A stretch of DNA of 64,000 nt from Mycolicibacterium goodii (GCF_022370755.2 NZ_CP092364.2:620001-684000), one strand, 5' to 3'. Counted from the first letter of the stretch, positions 8,452-16,943 are shown. Translations and numbers: made by a program. The notes: generated from the sequence alone by a model not told the origin.

Positions 8452-9699
8452 ATGCCCGAAGTAGTTTTCAGCGTCGATCAATCGAAATCGATGCGGGATC
8501 AGGCCGTCCCCGGCCACAACCGCTGGCACCCCGACATCCCGGCAGCCGCAACGGTCAAGCCCGGCAGTGAATTCCGGATCGAATGCAAGGAGTGGACCGA
8601 CGGCCAGATCGGGAACAACGATTCGGCCAACGACGTTCGTGACGTCGACCTCGCCCCGTGCCACATGTTGTCCGGACCCATCAAGGTCGAAGGCGCCGAA
8701 CCCGGTGACCTGCTGATCGTCGACATCCTCGACATCGGTCCGGTGCCGCAGACCAATGGGCCGAACTGCGGTGAGGGATGGGGTTATTCGGGCATCTTCG
8801 CCAAGGTCAACGGTGGCGGCTTCCTCACCGACTACTACCCGGACGCCTACAAGGCGATCTGGGATTTCCACGGCCAGCAGTGCACCTCACGGCATGTGCC
8901 CGGCGTTCGTTACACCGGCATCACCCACCCGGGCCTGTTCGGCACGGCGCCGTCGCCGGACCTGCTGGCGAAATGGAACGAGCGCGAACGCGCGCTGATC
9001 GCCACGGATCCGGACCGGGTGCCGCCGCTGGCGTTGCCGCCGCTGGTGGACGGGACGCTCGGCGGCACCGCCTCGGGTGACCTGCTGCAGGCGATCTCCA
9101 ACGACGGGGCCCGCACGGTGCCGCCCCGGGAGAACGGCGGCAACCACGACATCAAGAACTTCACCCGGGGCAGCCGGATCTTCTACCCGGTGTTCGTCGA
9201 GGGTGCCATGCTGTCCGGCGGCGACCTGCACTTCTCACAGGGTGACGGCGAGATCAACTTCTGCGGGGCCATCGAGATGGGCGGCTTCATCGACATGCAC
9301 GTCGACCTCATCAAGGGCGGCATGGAGACCTACGGCGTCACCACCAACCCGATCTTCATGCCGGGCCGGGTGGAGCCGCTCTACTCCGAATGGCTCACGT
9401 TCATCGGCATCTCGGTGGACCACGCCGAGAACCGCAACGCCTACATGGATGCGACGATGGCGTACCGCAACGCCTGCCTCAACGCCATCGAGTACATGAA
9501 GAAGTGGGGCTACACCGGTGAACAGGCCTACCTGATCCTCGGCACCTCACCGATCGAAGGCCGCATCGGCGGCGTCGTGGACATCCCGAACGCGTGCTGT
9601 TCGGTGTTCCTGCCGACCGAGATCTTCGACTTCGACATCCGCCCCGGCGGCAAGGGGCCGCAGAAGGTCGACCGCGGTCAGGTCGCAGTCACCTCCTAG
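8452..9699 (+). CDS. amiE: acetamidase/formamidase
   Basis: This 415-residue FmdA_AmdA-family enzyme hydrolyses short aliphatic amides to the carboxylate and ammonia in the cytoplasm. The N-terminal VFSVDQSKSMRDQAVPGHNRW and the central GGNHDIKNFTRGS and LHFSQGDGEI blocks are highly conserved in the family. The sequence closely matches what I recall of the inducible M. smegmatis acetamidase. GAAAGGGAG precedes the ATG. It is the last gene of the operon, followed by a 15-bp perfect hairpin. Expression is expected to be induced by acetamide through AmiA, AmiC and AmiD. Confidence 0.95.
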   Translation: MPEVVFSVDQSKSMRDQAVPGHNRWHPDIPAAATVKPGSEFRIECKEWTDGQIGNNDSANDVRDVDLAPCHMLSGPIKVEGAEPGDLLIVDILDIGPVPQTNGPNCGEGWGYSGIFAKVNGGGFLTDYYPDAYKAIWDFHGQQCTSRHVPGVRYTGITHPGLFGTAPSPDLLAKWNERERALIATDPDRVPPLALPPLVDGTLGGTASGDLLQAISNDGARTVPPRENGGNHDIKNFTRGSRIFYPVFVEGAMLSGGDLHFSQGDGEINFCGAIEMGGFIDMHVDLIKGGMETYGVTTNPIFMPGRVEPLYSEWLTFIGISVDHAENRNAYMDATMAYRNACLNAIEYMKKWGYTGEQAYLILGTSPIEGRIGGVVDIPNACCSVFLPTEIFDFDIRPGGKGPQKVDRGQVAVTS

Positions 9700-9710
9700 A
9701 ACGCACGACA

Positions 9711-9744
9711 CAGTGGGCCGGGATCGGCGGATCCCGGCCCACTG
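9711..9744 (+). terminator. hairpin terminator after acetamidase
   Basis: A perfect 15-bp inverted repeat (arms 9711-9725 and 9730-9744, loop GGCG) starts 11 bases after the stop. There is only a weak T-rich tail (CTGTTG), as is common in mycobacteria. Confidence 0.8.
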
Positions 9745-9839
9745 CTGTTGCCGCACCGTACTTTCAGCCTCCGCACAGTCACATCCCAGGTACGGATCGT
9801 CTTACCGGGTAAAGCGTCTGTGGTTTTGGAGGTGGTGAC

Positions 9840-11642
9840 GTGACGGGCACGCCGAGAATTCAACGCACGACCACGGTGGGGCAGTTTCATGCGCTCCTCG
9901 ACCACCATGTGCCCAAGCCAACGCTGCAGCAGCGCGTCGACGTCGACGAATTCTGCGGCGGTATCCCCCAGGTGCCCGCGCGCGTGCCGTCGGTGCGGAT
10001 CGGTCGACGATGGGTCAGCCTGCTGTGGCTCGCCGTGCTGGCACTCGCGGGGCTCGCCGTCGTGGTCGCGGTCGCCATGCAGCTGCGCACCTTCGGCTGG
10101 GTGCAGCATTTCATCGCGGACTATCCCGGCACGTCGCCGACCTACGCCCAACCCGTCACAACGGGATTCCCGGCATGGCTGCGCTGGCAGCACTTCTTCA
10201 ACATCGTGTTCATGATGTTCATCATGCGGTCGGGTCTGCAGATCCTCGCCGACCATCCGCGGCTGTACCTCAACGCCGGATGCCGTCCGGGTTCGGAGTG
10301 GTTCCGGATGAGTCACCCGGTGCCCGCCGACCGTACCGACAAGAGCGACCCGCCGCGGGTGTGGACCTCGAAGGACGATGCGGTCTCGTTGCCGAAATGG
10401 TTGGGAATCCCTGGTCTTCGGCACTCGGTCGGCTTGGCGCGCTGGTGGCATTTCGGGTTCGACCTGCTGTGGCTGATCAACGGTGTCATCTTCTATGTGC
10501 TGTTGTTCGGCACCGATCAATGGCACCGCCTGGTGCCCCAGTCCTGGACGGTGTTCCCCAACGCGTTGTCGACGGCCATTCAGTATGCGTCGCTGAACTT
10601 CCCGGCCAACGAGGGTTTCGCCGAGTACAACGGTCTGCAGATCCTGGCCTACTTCATCACGGTGTTCATCGCCGCACCGCTGGCTGTCGTCACCGGTCTG
10701 CTGCAGGCGCCCGCCGTCGCCGCGCGACTCGGCACGGGCCGCGGGCCGTTCAACCGTCAGGTCGCCCGCACCGTGCACTTCGCGGTGTTGGCCTGGATGC
10801 TGATCTTCGTCGTCAGTCACGTCGCGATGGTGTTCGCAACGGGTGCGCTCGGCAACCTCAACCACATCGTGCTGGGGACTGCCAGCCACTCCTACCGGGC
10901 TCTGGTGATCTTCGCGGCCGCCGCGGTCGTCGTCGCGGTGCTGTGGGGCATCGCCACGCCGCTGACGCTCCGTTACCCGCGGGCCGTCCAGCACACCGGC
11001 CGGTTCATGGTCGGCTGGGCCAAGGCCTGGATGGAGCGCACCCACCCGAGGGCGTCCTACACGGACAACGACATCTCGCCCTATCACTGGGCCAACGGCC
11101 GGCCACCGTCCTCCGCGGAATACCAACGGCTGCGGGCCGACAACTGGGCGGACTACTCGCTGCGCATCGCCGGTCTGGTGGAGAACCCGACCGCCCTGTC
11201 CTACCGCGAACTGCTGGCGTTGCCCAAACACGAACAGATCACCCAGCACTACTGCATCCAGGGCTGGTCGGGTGTCGCCAAATGGGGCGGGGTCCGCGTG
11301 CGCGACATCCTCGACATCGTGCGTCCGCTGCCGACGGCGCGCTGGGTGGTGTTCTATTCGTTCGGCGACGGCGCCGAACCCGGCACCGGCCGGTACTACG
11401 ACTGCCACCGCATCGAGCACATGCGTGAGCCCATGGCACTGCTCGCCTACGAGATGAACGGCGAACCACTGCCCGAAATGCACGGTGCCCCATTGCGTCT
11501 GCGCAACGAACTGGAACTCGGGTTCAAACAGGTCAAGTGGATCGCGGCCATCGAGTTCGTCGAGAGCATCGCCGACGTGGGCTGGGGACACGGCGGCTAC
11601 AACGAGGACCACGAGTACTTCGGATACCGCATGCCGATATAG
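9840..11642 (+). CDS. membrane cytochrome b fused to sulfite-oxidase-type molybdopterin domain
   Basis: The 600-residue protein has an N-terminal membrane part of about five helices (residues ~55-390) with heme-ligand-type histidines (LRWQHFFN, RWWHFGFD, RTVHFAVL, VVSHVAM), followed by a cytoplasmic-type molybdopterin-binding domain (residues ~440-595). The latter has QHYCIQGWSGVAKWGGV, where the cysteine is the expected molybdenum ligand, as in MsrP/YedY and sulfite oxidase. It looks like MsrP and MsrQ modules in one chain. The substrate may be a sulfoxide or another S/N-oxide. No Tat signal precedes the Moco domain, so its side of the membrane depends on topology. GTG start with GGAGG upstream; the next small gene starts 12 bases downstream. 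Confidence 0.85.
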   Translation: MTGTPRIQRTTTVGQFHALLDHHVPKPTLQQRVDVDEFCGGIPQVPARVPSVRIGRRWVSLLWLAVLALAGLAVVVAVAMQLRTFGWVQHFIADYPGTSPTYAQPVTTGFPAWLRWQHFFNIVFMMFIMRSGLQILADHPRLYLNAGCRPGSEWFRMSHPVPADRTDKSDPPRVWTSKDDAVSLPKWLGIPGLRHSVGLARWWHFGFDLLWLINGVIFYVLLFGTDQWHRLVPQSWTVFPNALSTAIQYASLNFPANEGFAEYNGLQILAYFITVFIAAPLAVVTGLLQAPAVAARLGTGRGPFNRQVARTVHFAVLAWMLIFVVSHVAMVFATGALGNLNHIVLGTASHSYRALVIFAAAAVVVAVLWGIATPLTLRYPRAVQHTGRFMVGWAKAWMERTHPRASYTDNDISPYHWANGRPPSSAEYQRLRADNWADYSLRIAGLVENPTALSYRELLALPKHEQITQHYCIQGWSGVAKWGGVRVRDILDIVRPLPTARWVVFYSFGDGAEPGTGRYYDCHRIEHMREPMALLAYEMNGEPLPEMHGAPLRLRNELELGFKQVKWIAAIEFVESIADVGWGHGGYNEDHEYFGYRMPI

Positions 11643-11653
11643 GAGGTAGAGAG

Positions 11654-11902
11654 ATGAAGATCCGACCTGTCGTAGGAGTTGCCGTTGCCTGCAGCGCGGT
11701 GGCGGTGGCGTTCGCTCCGATCGCACAAGCCGCCGAGCCGCACGCGCAGCCGGTCGGCGAGCACATCGCGCCCACACCGTTGAAGTGCACGACGGTGAAC
11801 ACCGGCAGCGAGTGCATCTCCCCGGGCAACGCCCAGATCAACGACGCCCCTCCGTTCGTCGAGAACTATCCGATGTATGGCGCGTTCCCCTGGATCCTGT
11901 AG
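11654..11902 (+). CDS. small secreted protein of the CxSPGN family
   Basis: This 82-residue protein has a Sec signal (MKIRPVVGVAVACSAVAVAFAP, cleavage near AQA-AEP) and a short mature part with two cysteines in TPLKCTTVNTGSECISPGN, probably a disulfide. The ECxSPGN motif recurs in the secreted protein at 36987-37310, so they are paralogues. AGGAGGTAGAGAG gives a strong ribosome site. It lies 12 bases after the molybdopterin oxidoreductase and is likely cotranscribed with it. Function unknown. Confidence 0.8.
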   Translation: MKIRPVVGVAVACSAVAVAFAPIAQAAEPHAQPVGEHIAPTPLKCTTVNTGSECISPGNAQINDAPPFVENYPMYGAFPWIL

Positions 11903-11964
11903 GCGGCTGACCGCCTCACCGAGGCTGTGGTTGTCGAGCGCCTCACCCGAAAAAGTGCTCGACA
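11901..11964. terminator. tandem hairpins between convergent genes
   Basis: AGGCGG-CTGA-CCGCCT at 11901-11916 and TGTCGAGC...GCTCGACA (11932-11939 with 11957-11964) lie between the stops of convergent genes and could terminate from both sides. There is no strong T-tract. Confidence 0.5.
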
Positions 11965-11983
11965 CCTACAGTTTCGTGGGGAA

Positions 11984-12325
11984 TCAGTAGTCGGGCGTGC
12001 TGACGTCCTGGAGTTCTTCCTCGGGTCCTGTCTGTTCGACCTGCCCGGGCATCTGGGGCATCACCGGTCCCGCCTCGTCGCCGGTGGAGGGCTGGCATTC
12101 TGCGCCGGTGACCCCCGGCGGGCATTCGTTCGCCGGCGGCAGGCCGGCCGGCGCGGGGGAGTTGGGGACGAGGACCGGCGTGCAGGTGCCGGTGTAGAGA
12201 TCGCCCTCCTCACCGTGTGGGCATTCAGCGGCACCGGCCTGGACCGGCATGGCGACAGGGGCCATGGTGGCGGCCACGAACGCCGCGGCGATCAGGACCC
12301 GTCGAGCAGACAGCAGGGTCGGCAT
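11984..12325 (-). CDS. small secreted cysteine-containing protein
   Basis: This 113-residue protein has a Sec signal (MPTLLSARRVLIAAAFVAATMAPVAM, cleavage near QAGA-AEC) and a mature region with four cysteines (AECPHGE, TGTCTP, NECPPG, AECQPS), then an acidic tail. The spacing suggests two disulfides. Several mycobacteria encode similar short exported proteins of unknown role. GAAGGGAG precedes the start. It is divergent from the TetR gene at 12472. Confidence 0.75.
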   Translation of the reverse strand: MPTLLSARRVLIAAAFVAATMAPVAMPVQAGAAECPHGEEGDLYTGTCTPVLVPNSPAPAGLPPANECPPGVTGAECQPSTGDEAGPVMPQMPGQVEQTGPEEELQDVSTPDY

Positions 12326-12471
12326 CCCGTTGCACTCCCTTCAAGATCTGTATCCGGATTCAGGAAAGCGTATCGCCGCGCGTGAGCGCACGTTGTAAAA
12401 GCTGGATGAAAACTGCATCGAAGTTCAGGAAAACGCGCGCGGCGGTCGCGGATCGTTGGCAGCATGGCGCT

Positions 12472-13080
12472 GTGCCCGTCAGCCGAGCCGAACGTCGCGA
12501 GAAGTTGCTGCGTGCCGCCCAGAGCGCGGTGATGAAGTACGGCGTCGACGTCCAACTCAAGCAGGTGGCAGCCGAGGCCGGGCTGACCCCGGGCGCGGTG
12601 CTCTACCACTTCCCAGACATCCAGACACTGCTGATCGAGGCCAACCGTGCCGGTATCGAGCGCTTCTACGACGCGCGACTTCGCGTGATCGAAGGTGATG
12701 CGCCACCGGACCGGAAACTCGTGACCACCATCGAGTCAGGGCTTCCGGTCGACGCCGACGACCCCGACGTCAAGCTCATGTGCGCGCTCGGCGGAGCGGC
12801 CGCTCGCCACCCCGCCTATGCCGTCATGCTGACCGCGCTGTACGACCGGCAGGTGGCGATGTATCAGGTGATCCTCGAATCCGGCGTTGCCAAGGGCATT
12901 TTCGCGCTCACATCGTCGTCACTGGCCATCGCCCGCAACATCGTGGCCCTCGAAGACGCCTACGGCTACCGAATGGTGGCACGCCACCCCAGCCTGGACG
13001 TCGACACCGCGGTCGACCTGATCTGTGACTACGCGCGGGTGGCCACCGGCCATCCGCTTCCCCGACCCGTCCGCACCTGA
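12472..13080 (+). CDS. TetR family regulator preceding the glycosyltransferase operon
   Basis: The protein has about 202 residues from the GTG at 12472 (VPVSRAERREKLLRAAQ); an ATG at 12406 would add 22 basic residues and cannot be excluded. The HTH is VQLKQVAAEAGLTPGAVLYHFPDIQTLLIEA, followed by a TetR ligand domain. It ends 10 bases before the glycosyltransferase gene in the same direction, so it is probably the operon's first gene and local regulator. Ligand unknown. Confidence 0.85.
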   Translation: MPVSRAERREKLLRAAQSAVMKYGVDVQLKQVAAEAGLTPGAVLYHFPDIQTLLIEANRAGIERFYDARLRVIEGDAPPDRKLVTTIESGLPVDADDPDVKLMCALGGAAARHPAYAVMLTALYDRQVAMYQVILESGVAKGIFALTSSSLAIARNIVALEDAYGYRMVARHPSLDVDTAVDLICDYARVATGHPLPRPVRT

Positions 13081-13090
13081 AGGGGCTTTC

Positions 13091-14416
13091 GTGACCGACC
13101 CGAATGTGACCACCTCCGCCAAGCTGACCATCATGTTCTGGCCCGAATCCGCCTACGGCCCCACCAATCAGTGCATCGGGCTGGCGGCCGTCCTGCGCGA
13201 GCGCGGTCACACGATCGTGTTCGCCGCGGAAAGCTCGTGGGCCGGCAAGCTCGCGCCGTACGGATTCATCGAGGAACTCGTGGACCTCGCCGAACCGGCC
13301 GCGGGCGCCGAGGACGAGGACCCGGGAAAGTTCTGGGCCGACTTCATCGCCGAAACCGCACCGGAGTTCCGCAAGCCGACCGTCGAACAGCTGGAGACGT
13401 TCATCCAACCGACCTACCAGGCGCTGATCGACGGCGCCAAGTACTGCGAACCACGGCTACGCCAGATCATCGAGACGCACCGGCCCGACGTCATCGTCGA
13501 GGACAACGTGGTGCTGTTCCCGGCGCTGGCCACCGCGGGTGTGCCGTTCGTGCGCATCGTCTCGTGCAGCCCGCTGGAGATCACCGGACCGCAGGTGCCG
13601 CCGCCGTTCTCCGGCCTGCCGAGCGCCGACGACTCCGAATGGGCTTCCTACCGTGCAGAATTCGACCGCACCCACCGCGCCATGTGGACCGATTTCGACG
13701 AGTGGGTGCGGGCACAGGGCGCCGAGCCGCTACCCGACCTGGAGTTCATGCCGCGCGCCAACGCCGCGAACCTCTACGTCTACCCGGCCGAGGCCGACTA
13801 CACCCAGACCCGGCCGCTCGACGGCACGTGGATCCGCATGGACTCCAGCGTGCGCGAGACCGACGAGGACTACACCGTGCCCGACCAACTCGCCGACCGT
13901 GGGGACGAATGCGGCCTCGTCTACCTGTCGCTGGGATCTCTCGGCGGCGCCGATGTCGAGCTCATGCAACGGCTGGTGGACGTTCTCGGCAAGACCCGGC
14001 ATCGGTTCATCGTCAGCAAGGGGCCGCAGGCCGACCGCATCACGTTGGCCGACAACATGGTCGGCGCGCAGATGCTGCCGCAGACCAAGGTGATCCCGCA
14101 GGTCGACCTCGTGATCTCGCACGGCGGCAACAACACCGTCACCGAGACCCTGCATTTCGGCAAACCGTTGATCGTGCTGCCGTTGTTCTGGGACCAGTAC
14201 GAAAACGCCCAGCGCATCGACGAACTCGGGTTCGGCATCCGGCTGGACACCTACCGGTTCACCGACACCGAGCTGACCGATGCCGTGGACCGCCTGCTCG
14301 CCGACACCGAGTTGCGCGCGAAGCTCGACGGCATCGGCGCCGCGATCCGATCGCGAGACGGCCTTCGGGTGGGAGCCGACGCCATCGAACGCGTCGGGCT
14401 GGAACAGCGGGCGTGA
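13091..14416 (+). CDS. GT1 (UGT/macrolide-type) glycosyltransferase
   Basis: This 441-residue GT-B enzyme has an N-terminal acceptor domain (PESAYGPTNQCIGLAAVLRERGH) and a C-terminal nucleotide-sugar domain with LVISHGGNNTVTETL (His344) and PLFWDQYENAQRIDELGFG, the donor-binding signature of UGT-like transferases. These transfer a sugar from a nucleotide donor to small lipophilic acceptors. The GTG start follows AAGGGGC. Its stop overlaps the start of the kinase gene by four bases, so translation is coupled. The context suggests an aminosugar- or sugar-decorated small molecule, or detoxification by glycosylation. Confidence 0.9.
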   Translation: MTDPNVTTSAKLTIMFWPESAYGPTNQCIGLAAVLRERGHTIVFAAESSWAGKLAPYGFIEELVDLAEPAAGAEDEDPGKFWADFIAETAPEFRKPTVEQLETFIQPTYQALIDGAKYCEPRLRQIIETHRPDVIVEDNVVLFPALATAGVPFVRIVSCSPLEITGPQVPPPFSGLPSADDSEWASYRAEFDRTHRAMWTDFDEWVRAQGAEPLPDLEFMPRANAANLYVYPAEADYTQTRPLDGTWIRMDSSVRETDEDYTVPDQLADRGDECGLVYLSLGSLGGADVELMQRLVDVLGKTRHRFIVSKGPQADRITLADNMVGAQMLPQTKVIPQVDLVISHGGNNTVTETLHFGKPLIVLPLFWDQYENAQRIDELGFGIRLDTYRFTDTELTDAVDRLLADTELRAKLDGIGAAIRSRDGLRVGADAIERVGLEQRA

Positions 14417-15618
14417 TCGAACTCGACCACCTCGATCTCGGCGACGGCCGCCGTTTGGTGATCACGTCGGGCCCGGATGGTCCGGCCGCGACACCGTCGC
14501 GGCGCGACGCCGACGGTCATTGGCGGCGCGCCGAACCCGGCGACGGGGTCGCCGAGGCCATGCTCGACGTCCTGTCCGGCAATCCGGGCACCACCGAACA
14601 CGGGAACTTCACGCTGATCTCGTGGGCCCCGCAGACCGCGAGGGGAGAGCGGCCGATCACCGTCGACCAGACCAACGAATCGGTGATCGTCGGCGACCGC
14701 GCCGTCGTCAAGTGGGCCACCCACCTGCAGGAGGGGCCGCACCCGGCACCCGCGCGCATCAGCGCGTTGCGCGGCGCCGGATTCCGCGGGATGCCCACGC
14801 CGTGGGGACTGGTCATGTGGCAGCCCCCGGGGCAGGCCGAGACCCTCGTCGTCACGGTCGATGAATACCTGCCGCACGCCGAGGACGGCTGGACGTGGGC
14901 CGTCGCGCTCGTCACCGATGCCGCACAGCACCGTGCAGCCGTGCCGGCGCTGCTCGACGCGATCACCGCCGTCGGGTTCGTCGTCGCGGAACTTCATGCC
15001 GCGCAAGCGGTAACGGTCAACACGGCCACTGCCGCCGACGCACGGGCCTGGCGAGAGGCGGCCCTGGAGACCGTCGAGACGGCCGCGACGCTGGGTAGGT
15101 CGGTCAGCGGCGATTTGCTGCGGGCGCGTCGAACCGAGATCGAGACGATCCTGCGCGGGCTCGGCGACCTCGCCGGCAGCCCGGTGCTCGCGGGGCACGG
15201 TGACCTGCACGTCGGGCAGGTGCTGCGCGCTGGGCGTCGTTTCGTCATCACCGATTTCGACGGCAACCCGGTGCTACCCGCCGAGGCGCGGGTCAAACCC
15301 GTCCCCGCTGCGCTCGACGTCGCCGGCATGGCGCAGTCGCTGGTCCACGTCGCGATCGTGGCGCGCAAGTACACCGATCTCGACCTCGCGGTGCTTGCCG
15401 ACATCGACCGCCTGTCCCGCGATACGTTCATCGGCGCCTATACCGACCGACTCGCGGCGCTCGGCCACAGTGCCGTCTACGATCCGGCGCCGCTGCGGGC
15501 TCTGCGACTACAACAGGTGCTGCGGGAGATGATCTATGCGGCACGGCATCTCCCACGCTGGATGTACGTGCCCGATGCGGCGCTGCCCGCGCTGCTCGAC
15601 GAAGGGACCACCACGTGA
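14413..15618 (+). CDS. maltokinase-like / glucosamine-kinase-like phosphotransferase
   Basis: The protein has 401 residues with an aminoglycoside-phosphotransferase fold. The catalytic loop is AGHGDLHVGQVL (His262, Asp264) and the Mg-binding motif VITDFDGNP (Asp281). This GDxHxGQ...DFDGNP pattern is shared with mycobacterial maltokinase (Pep2) and the actinobacterial glucosamine kinases, rather than true aminoglycoside-resistance enzymes. The N-terminal ~110 residues form the cap region. The GTG start overlaps the transferase stop, and its own stop overlaps the SIS gene start. Pairing with a SIS sugar isomerase favours glucosamine or another amino sugar as substrate; maltose is less likely because trehalose/maltose genes are absent. 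Confidence 0.82.
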   Translation: MIELDHLDLGDGRRLVITSGPDGPAATPSRRDADGHWRRAEPGDGVAEAMLDVLSGNPGTTEHGNFTLISWAPQTARGERPITVDQTNESVIVGDRAVVKWATHLQEGPHPAPARISALRGAGFRGMPTPWGLVMWQPPGQAETLVVTVDEYLPHAEDGWTWAVALVTDAAQHRAAVPALLDAITAVGFVVAELHAAQAVTVNTATAADARAWREAALETVETAATLGRSVSGDLLRARRTEIETILRGLGDLAGSPVLAGHGDLHVGQVLRAGRRFVITDFDGNPVLPAEARVKPVPAALDVAGMAQSLVHVAIVARKYTDLDLAVLADIDRLSRDTFIGAYTDRLAALGHSAVYDPAPLRALRLQQVLREMIYAARHLPRWMYVPDAALPALLDEGTTT

Positions 15619-16592
15619 ACCCCGACGCGTTCGTCGCGGATCTGGAACGCAAACCGGATGTGCTGAGCCGGCTCGCGGTCACCCTCGCCGAGGGGAACCC
15701 GTGGGCGGACGTGGCCGGACCGGGTGTCGGCCGGGTCGTTCTGCTCGGCATGGGATCGTCGGCCTACGCCGGTGGGGTGGCCGCCGCACGCATGCGGGCC
15801 CGCGGTCTGGTCGCGGTGTCGGATCTGGCGTCGTCGTCGCTGTTGCCGCGCTGGGATGCGGGCACTCTGGTGGTCGCGACCTCGGCGACGGGCGGCTCGG
15901 TGGAAACCCTCGACGCGCTCGAGCGCATGCAGGCCGCCAGCCCCGCCGCGACGTTCGTCGCGCTCACGAACACGCCTGGCTCGGCCCTCGCGCAACGGTG
16001 CGGTGCGGTTGTCGATCTTGCCGCCGAGACCGAGGAGGGCGGCGTCGCCTGCCGCACCTACCAGCACACCGTCGCGATGCTGATCGCCCTCGAACAACAA
16101 TTGGCCGGCGGTGACACCACGATGCTGGCCGCTGCCGTGGCCGCGGCGGCAACTGCCAGCGCGCATCTGCTCGACACCGAGGATTCGTGGCGGCCGCGCG
16201 CCACCGAACTGCTGCTCGGACCCGCGGGCACGCATCTCGCGGCTCCGGCGCATCGGTTCTCCTCGGCGCAGCAGGGTGCACTCATGCTGCGGGAAGGGCC
16301 CCGCCTGGCCGCGGTGGGCTGTGAGACCGGCGACTGGAGCCACGTCGACGTGTACCTGACCAAGACCACCGACTACCGGCTGCTCGTGTTCGCCGGATCG
16401 CCGTGGGAGCCGCAACTCGCCGAGTGGACGACGATGCGGGGCGCCACGGTCGTCGGGGTCGGTGGCGCGGTCCCCGGCGCACAGTTCACGGTGCGCTATC
16501 CGGGGGACGACGACGATCTCGTGCGGCTGCTGACCGAGGTGCTGGTGCCCGAACTCGTCGCCGCGAGGGCGTGGCAGAAGCAGCAGCGTTAA
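15615..16592 (+). CDS. SIS-domain phosphosugar isomerase (GlmS/AgaS-like)
   Basis: This 325-residue protein has tandem SIS folds. The first has VVLLGMGSSAYAGGVAAARM and ATSATGGSVETL, phosphosugar-binding Ser-rich loops like those in the isomerase half of glucosamine-6-phosphate synthase. There is no glutaminase domain, so it would act as a deaminase or isomerase on a phosphorylated aminosugar, plausibly the product of the upstream kinase. GTG start overlaps the kinase stop by four bases. It is the last gene of the coupled trio; a 351-base gap with a riboswitch follows. Confidence 0.85.
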   Translation: MNPDAFVADLERKPDVLSRLAVTLAEGNPWADVAGPGVGRVVLLGMGSSAYAGGVAAARMRARGLVAVSDLASSSLLPRWDAGTLVVATSATGGSVETLDALERMQAASPAATFVALTNTPGSALAQRCGAVVDLAAETEEGGVACRTYQHTVAMLIALEQQLAGGDTTMLAAAVAAAATASAHLLDTEDSWRPRATELLLGPAGTHLAAPAHRFSSAQQGALMLREGPRLAAVGCETGDWSHVDVYLTKTTDYRLLVFAGSPWEPQLAEWTTMRGATVVGVGGAVPGAQFTVRYPGDDDDLVRLLTEVLVPELVAARAWQKQQR

Positions 16593-16751
16593 CCGCACCG
16601 CTTAGGTGGAAGGGTTGCCACATCGAAAATGTCGGCTACCCGAAACTTTACGTTTGATGGCTCTGACCAGCAAACTTGCCAACGCCGCGCGATGAATTTG
16701 AGCCACTAAACAAGTTGCTGCGCGAGTGGGGTAGTGGGTAGCCTGGCGGTT
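16593..16751. other. leader region before riboswitch, no gene seen
   Basis: The stretch after the SIS stop is relatively AT-rich around 16630-16720 and holds no credible ORF. It must contain the promoter of the riboswitch transcript. I cannot place a convincing -35/-10 pair, nor a clear terminator for the upstream operon. Confidence 0.4.
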
Positions 16752-16870
16752 ACGAAGGGGAGTAGTTCCTGCCCGCCACATCCGGTGGCGGATGCGGCTG
16801 GTCGACATACTGGCGCCACATGAGCGCCCGGCCAGCCACCGAATGCGTTCGGCGAGCGAGACCTTCGGCC
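16752..16870 (+). ncRNA. yybP-ykoY manganese riboswitch
   Basis: The conserved elements of the Mn2+-sensing yybP-ykoY RNA occur in order: GAAGGGGAGTAG at 16754-16765, GTCGACATACTGGC at 16801-16814, and GCGAGACCTTCGGCC at 16856-16870. The closing stem P1 pairs CGAAGG (16753-16758) with CCTTCG (16862-16867). It lies 70-80 bases upstream of a TMEM165/GDT1-type transporter gene, a class this riboswitch often controls. Downstream, GGCTGCC near 16887 can pair with GGCAGCC near 16920, close to the ribosome site, a possible expression platform. The assignment is by motif and context. Confidence 0.9.
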
Positions 16871-16943
16871 GTATCAGCCGTCAGCGGCTGCCGGTCGGAG
16901 GCTGTCGATCTCCCCGGCGGGCAGCCCCACGAGAAGGAGCCTC

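Noticed and set aside
9696..11777. 693-residue minus-strand open frame opposite the molybdopterin oxidoreductase
   Set aside because: It is His/Arg/Gly-rich antisense translation of a high-GC gene, without domains or a ribosome site; the plus-strand product has clear heme and Moco motifs.
13171..14412. long upstream part of the frame containing the kinase
   Set aside because: Arg/His/Gly-rich shadow of the glycosyltransferase gene; the kinase starts at the GTG overlapping the transferase stop.
14413..15618. aminoglycoside resistance gene
   Set aside because: The active-site pattern and N-terminal cap fit maltokinase/glucosamine kinases, and it is embedded in a sugar operon.
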